Source of the DNA: CAVPDG01 sp963702535
GTDB taxonomy: Bacteria; Chloroflexota; Anaerolineae; Anaerolineales; UBA4823
Assembly: GCA_963702535.1 (NCBI GenBank)
Contig: CAVPDG010000025.1
Coordinates: 124,001 to 188,000 of the forward strand
Direction of reading: 5' to 3'
Length of the DNA: 64,000 bases
How positions within the stretch are numbered: the first letter of the stretch is position 1; each line of letters begins with the position of its first letter. The notes under the pieces are model-generated. The model worked only from the letters and a program-made list of their open reading frames with translations. It made no database searches and had not been told where the DNA came from. Positions 61,167 through 64,000 of this stretch are shown piece by piece. The position numbers and the translations under genes were made by a program.

Positions 61167-64000
61167 ATGCCTACCGGCGTAGACCCGACCCTGGCTGTGG
61201 ACCTCGACCTGGTCATCGACCAGTCGCAGCACGGCGTGCTGATCTTCCAGCGCGGGCGGTTGACCTACGCCAACCTGCGCGCCGCCCAGATGATCGGCTA
61301 CCAGCCGGGTGAGATCGGTAAGCTCACCCTGGGCGAGACGCTGACCATCGTCCATCCCGCCGACCGGGCGCGCCTGATGAACGCCCTCCAAACTGTACTG
61401 ACCGGCAAGTTCGCGCCCATCCAGCCCGAAATACGCATCATTCGCAACGACGGCGCCTACTTCTGGGTGGATATCCTCGTCAACCCCATCACTTACCGCA
61501 ACGAGCCAGCCATCCTCTTCAACTGGATCGATATCTCCCAGCGCCGCCAGGCTGAGCAGGCGTTGCGCCGTAATGTCCGCCGCCTGCAGCTCCTGCACGA
61601 GGTAGAGCATGCGATCCTGTCTGCCCAGGAAGAGGAAACCACTGCGCGCGCCGCCCTCAAGCACATCCGCCACCTCGTGCCGCATTACCTGGCCAGCAGC
61701 GTGGTGCTGATCGATGAGCCGCAGGACCAGGCGCGTCTCCTGGTGCTGGATAGCGACCTGGACCTTCAGGAAGAGCAGTTCCAGCAGGTCTACACCCTGG
61801 CTGAGCTTTCCGTTGACCTGCAGGCGCTGCGCCAGGGGAAAGCGTTCCAGGTCGATGATTTAAGCAGCCTGGCTGAGCTGTCGCCCTTGCAGAGAGAGAT
61901 GGCAGCCATCGGCATCGATTCATACCTTACCGTGCCGTTGCTCTATGAGTTCCGGCTGATCGGCATGCTCAACCTGGCATCCAATGCCCCGCGCATCTTC
62001 CAACCGGAGCACGCCGAGATCGCCCAGGAGATCGCCGATTTACTGGCAGTCGCTATCCAGCAGATGCAGTTGCGCCGGGCAGACCAGCAGCGCCGCCAGG
62101 AAGCCGAGGCGATGCGCGATGTGATGAGCGCCCTGGCGAGCGCCGCCAACATCAACCAGGCATTGGAGATCATCCTCGTTCGCCTGCGCGATCTCATCCC
62201 CTACGATCGCGCCGGCATCTTCTTCCTGGATGAAAATCAGCATTATCTGCTGGCGGAGAAGTCACCCTTCCCCAAAGCTGCTGCCCTGCGCTTGCACCCC
62301 TCTCAGGACCCGCTGGTGGAAGAGCTCAAGAAAGGGCGCCGCCCGATTGTGGTCGCTGATATCCAGTCTGACCCGCGCTTCGAGACCTGGCCCGATATGC
62401 AGCCGGTCCGCTCCTGGCTCGGAGCTCCCCTGTTGATTGGCGATGAAATGGTCGGGTTCCTCTCCCTCGGCTCCCTCGAGCCGGGCGCTCTGGGCGATGC
62501 GGAAGCCAGCACCCTGCAGACCTTTACCAGCCAGGTCGCCAGCATCCTCGAGCGCGCCTGGCAGCAAGAGCAATCCCAGCGCCGCAGCGAGGAGCTGGAG
62601 GTGCTCTCCACGATCTCCATCGCTATGGATCAAACCCAGGGTCGCGACAATACCATCTCTGCCCTCACCCAGCAGGTAACCCGCTACCTGGGGGCTTCCA
62701 GGGGCAGCTTCCTGGCATTGGATGCCGCCGCCTCCAGCCTGGTGGTCATGTTCAGCCCCGATGCAGCCCCGCAGGGCATGCGCCACCCCGCCGGCGATGA
62801 CCCCCTGTGGCAGGCGGTCCAATCCCGCCAGTCCATCCCCCTTCCCGACGCGCAGGCATTCCTGGCGGCAAGTCCGCCGGCGATCTACGCCGCCCTCCTC
62901 GGAGATTCGGCAAGCGCAGCCTTCATCCCGCTCCAATTTTTCGAAGAAACCCTCGGTCTTCTCTGCCTGTGCTACCCCGCGGGGCGAGAGTTCACCCCCG
63001 AAGACGACATGCTCTACCAGACCACCACGCAGATTGCCGGCACCTACCTGGGGCGCGCCCTGGAGCTGGAAAACCTGGAAAAGCAGGTCGCCGTGCGCAC
63101 GCAGCAGCTTTCCACGCTGTACGATATCAACCGCATCGGCGCCCAGCCTCTCAGCCTGGACGAGATCCTCGAGCAGGTGCTGGATATCACCTTGCACGCC
63201 CTGCGCAGCAAGACCGGCATGATCCACCTGGTCGACCAGACCGCCGGCGTCCTGCACCTCAACGTCCAGCAGGGGCTGCCTTCCGCCTGCCTGCTGGAGC
63301 TGGAGAACCTGGAGCCGGACGAGCACTTCTGGCGCAACCTGTTTTCCGCCAGCAACCCCCTGCTGGTCGAGGATTTTCGCCACGATTCCCGCCTGCCTTT
63401 CCGTTCAGCGCTCGACTGCCTGCAAAACACCCCCACGTACCTGGGCGCCCCCGTATCCGTCAAAGCCCGCTCGGTTGGCTTGTTCAGCATCCTGCGCGAG
63501 ACCGGAGCGGACCTGAGCATGGATGACCTGGCGCTCTTCATGGCGATTGCCGACCAGATCGGCTTTTTCGTTGAGCGCCAGCAGCTCCTCACCCAGGCTG
63601 AGCACGCCGCCGTGATGGATGAGCGCCAGCGCCTGGCGCGCGAGCTGCACGATTCGGTCACTCAGCTCCTCTACTCCCAGGTGCTCTTCACCGGCGCCGG
63701 GCGCAAAGCCCTCCAGCAGGGCAATTTGCCGCTTCTCGAAGGGCATCTTGGGCGCATCGGTCAGGGCGCGCAGCAAGCATTGAAAGAAATGCGCCTCTTG
63801 CTCTACGAGCTGCGCCCCTCCGAATACCTGCAGGATGGTATCGTGGCTGCCCTGCAGCGCCGCCTGGACTCCGTAGAGAACCGCACCGGCATGGAGGTGA
63901 ATTTCACCGTCAAGGGCATCCTGCCCCCGCTGGATGAGGCGCAGGAGGTGGCTTTGTACCGCATCGCTGAGGAAGCCCTCAACAACACACTCAAACATTC
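61167..64000 (+). CDS. PAS/multi-GAF sensor histidine kinase (NarL-type partner), runs off the window
   Basis: At least 944 residues in one open frame from the ATG at 61167 to the window end. The PAS domain comes first (LIFQRGRLTYANLRAAQMIG, YFWVDILVNPI), followed by about four GAF domains (IPYDRAGIFFLDENQHYLL and RSWLGAPLLIGDEMVGFLS mark one). A HisKA_3 domain has ERQRLARELHDSVTQLLYSQ, with H828 as the phospho-acceptor, and EMRLLLYELRPSE. The HATPase N box (IAEEALNNTLKHS) begins at the end. There is no membrane helix. HisKA_3 kinases pair with LuxR/NarL-type regulators, so one may follow outside the window. It starts 15 bases after the lipoprotein gene. Confidence 0.82.
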   Translation, partial: MPTGVDPTLAVDLDLVIDQSQHGVLIFQRGRLTYANLRAAQMIGYQPGEIGKLTLGETLTIVHPADRARLMNALQTVLTGKFAPIQPEIRIIRNDGAYFWVDILVNPITYRNEPAILFNWIDISQRRQAEQALRRNVRRLQLLHEVEHAILSAQEEETTARAALKHIRHLVPHYLASSVVLIDEPQDQARLLVLDSDLDLQEEQFQQVYTLAELSVDLQALRQGKAFQVDDLSSLAELSPLQREMAAIGIDSYLTVPLLYEFRLIGMLNLASNAPRIFQPEHAEIAQEIADLLAVAIQQMQLRRADQQRRQEAEAMRDVMSALASAANINQALEIILVRLRDLIPYDRAGIFFLDENQHYLLAEKSPFPKAAALRLHPSQDPLVEELKKGRRPIVVADIQSDPRFETWPDMQPVRSWLGAPLLIGDEMVGFLSLGSLEPGALGDAEASTLQTFTSQVASILERAWQQEQSQRRSEELEVLSTISIAMDQTQGRDNTISALTQQVTRYLGASRGSFLALDAAASSLVVMFSPDAAPQGMRHPAGDDPLWQAVQSRQSIPLPDAQAFLAASPPAIYAALLGDSASAAFIPLQFFEETLGLLCLCYPAGREFTPEDDMLYQTTTQIAGTYLGRALELENLEKQVAVRTQQLSTLYDINRIGAQPLSLDEILEQVLDITLHALRSKTGMIHLVDQTAGVLHLNVQQGLPSACLLELENLEPDEHFWRNLFSASNPLLVEDFRHDSRLPFRSALDCLQNTPTYLGAPVSVKARSVGLFSILRETGADLSMDDLALFMAIADQIGFFVERQQLLTQAEHAAVMDERQRLARELHDSVTQLLYSQVLFTGAGRKALQQGNLPLLEGHLGRIGQGAQQALKEMRLLLYELRPSEYLQDGIVAALQRRLDSVENRTGMEVNFTVKGILPPLDEAQEVALYRIAEEALNNTLKH

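Noticed and set aside
61152..64000. Long open frames on the minus strand opposite the last gene
   Set aside because: They are shadows of the GC-rich sensor kinase gene, which has clear PAS, GAF and HisKA_3 motifs on the plus strand.

Overview
The window looks like a chromosomal segment of an uncultured Chloroflexota bacterium, most likely class Anaerolineae. This is inferred from gene content: nuoB, a nuoC-nuoD fusion and nuoI next to iscX; a two-subunit 2-oxoacid:ferredoxin oxidoreductase; many proline/threonine-rich lipoproteins; and a large alpha-2-macroglobulin. No rRNA, tRNA, CRISPR array or insertion sequence was seen. Many genes are broken by single-base shifts, often in homopolymers, while the protein sequence continues undamaged in another frame. 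Residual sequencing or assembly errors are therefore more likely than decay for most of them, above all in the kdp operon.

Layout. 1-2.8 kb: a partial membrane protein, a frameshifted LysE exporter, a surface-protein remnant and a SufR-like regulator. 2.9-10.7 kb: an iron-sulfur and respiration cluster (iscX, nuoB, nuoCD, nuoI, a small Cys protein, mrp), then a PSP1/RicT-like protein, an M20 amidohydrolase and a broken BtuF-like binding protein. 10.8-18.2 kb: a flavin-dependent halogenase-like enzyme, a GntR regulator, korA-korB and adenine deaminase. 18.5-27.2 kb: a kdpFAB-(DUF4118/GAF)-CDE potassium uptake operon, heavily frameshifted. 27.2-34.3 kb: a PPK2-type polyphosphate kinase, an alpha-2-macroglobulin with a membrane insert, and an MBL hydrolase.

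34.4-40.0 kb is the most interesting part. A 67-residue peptide gene whose only tryptophan is the third residue from the C terminus is followed by a ComQ-like isoprenyl transferase, a sensor kinase with a ComP-like membrane/PDZ input, and a response regulator with an HD-GYP domain. This matches the logic of the Bacillus ComX-ComQ-ComP-ComA pheromone circuit, but the output is predicted to be cyclic-di-GMP breakdown rather than transcription. The upstream region carries a sigma70-type promoter, an inverted repeat over its -10 box, a PhoP/PhoB-type direct repeat and a hairpin element.

40.0-50.2 kb: a TPR-like protein, an SRPBCC-PDZ-DinB fusion, a four-FHA ABC transporter with a lipoprotein, an M23 peptidase, an SPFH protein and small membrane proteins. 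50.2-60.2 kb is a second unusual locus: an NHLM-type peptide export system (C39-peptidase ABC protein, second ABC protein, short HlyD-like adaptor) with small peptides that share the N-terminal pattern M-x-[VI]-[RQ]-T-x-[LI]-[KR]-A-G, two membrane-anchored pentapeptide-repeat proteins and a ParA-type ATPase. A third peptide with the same N terminus lies at 47.9 kb. The window closes with a thioredoxin-fold lipoprotein and a multi-GAF histidine kinase that runs off the end.
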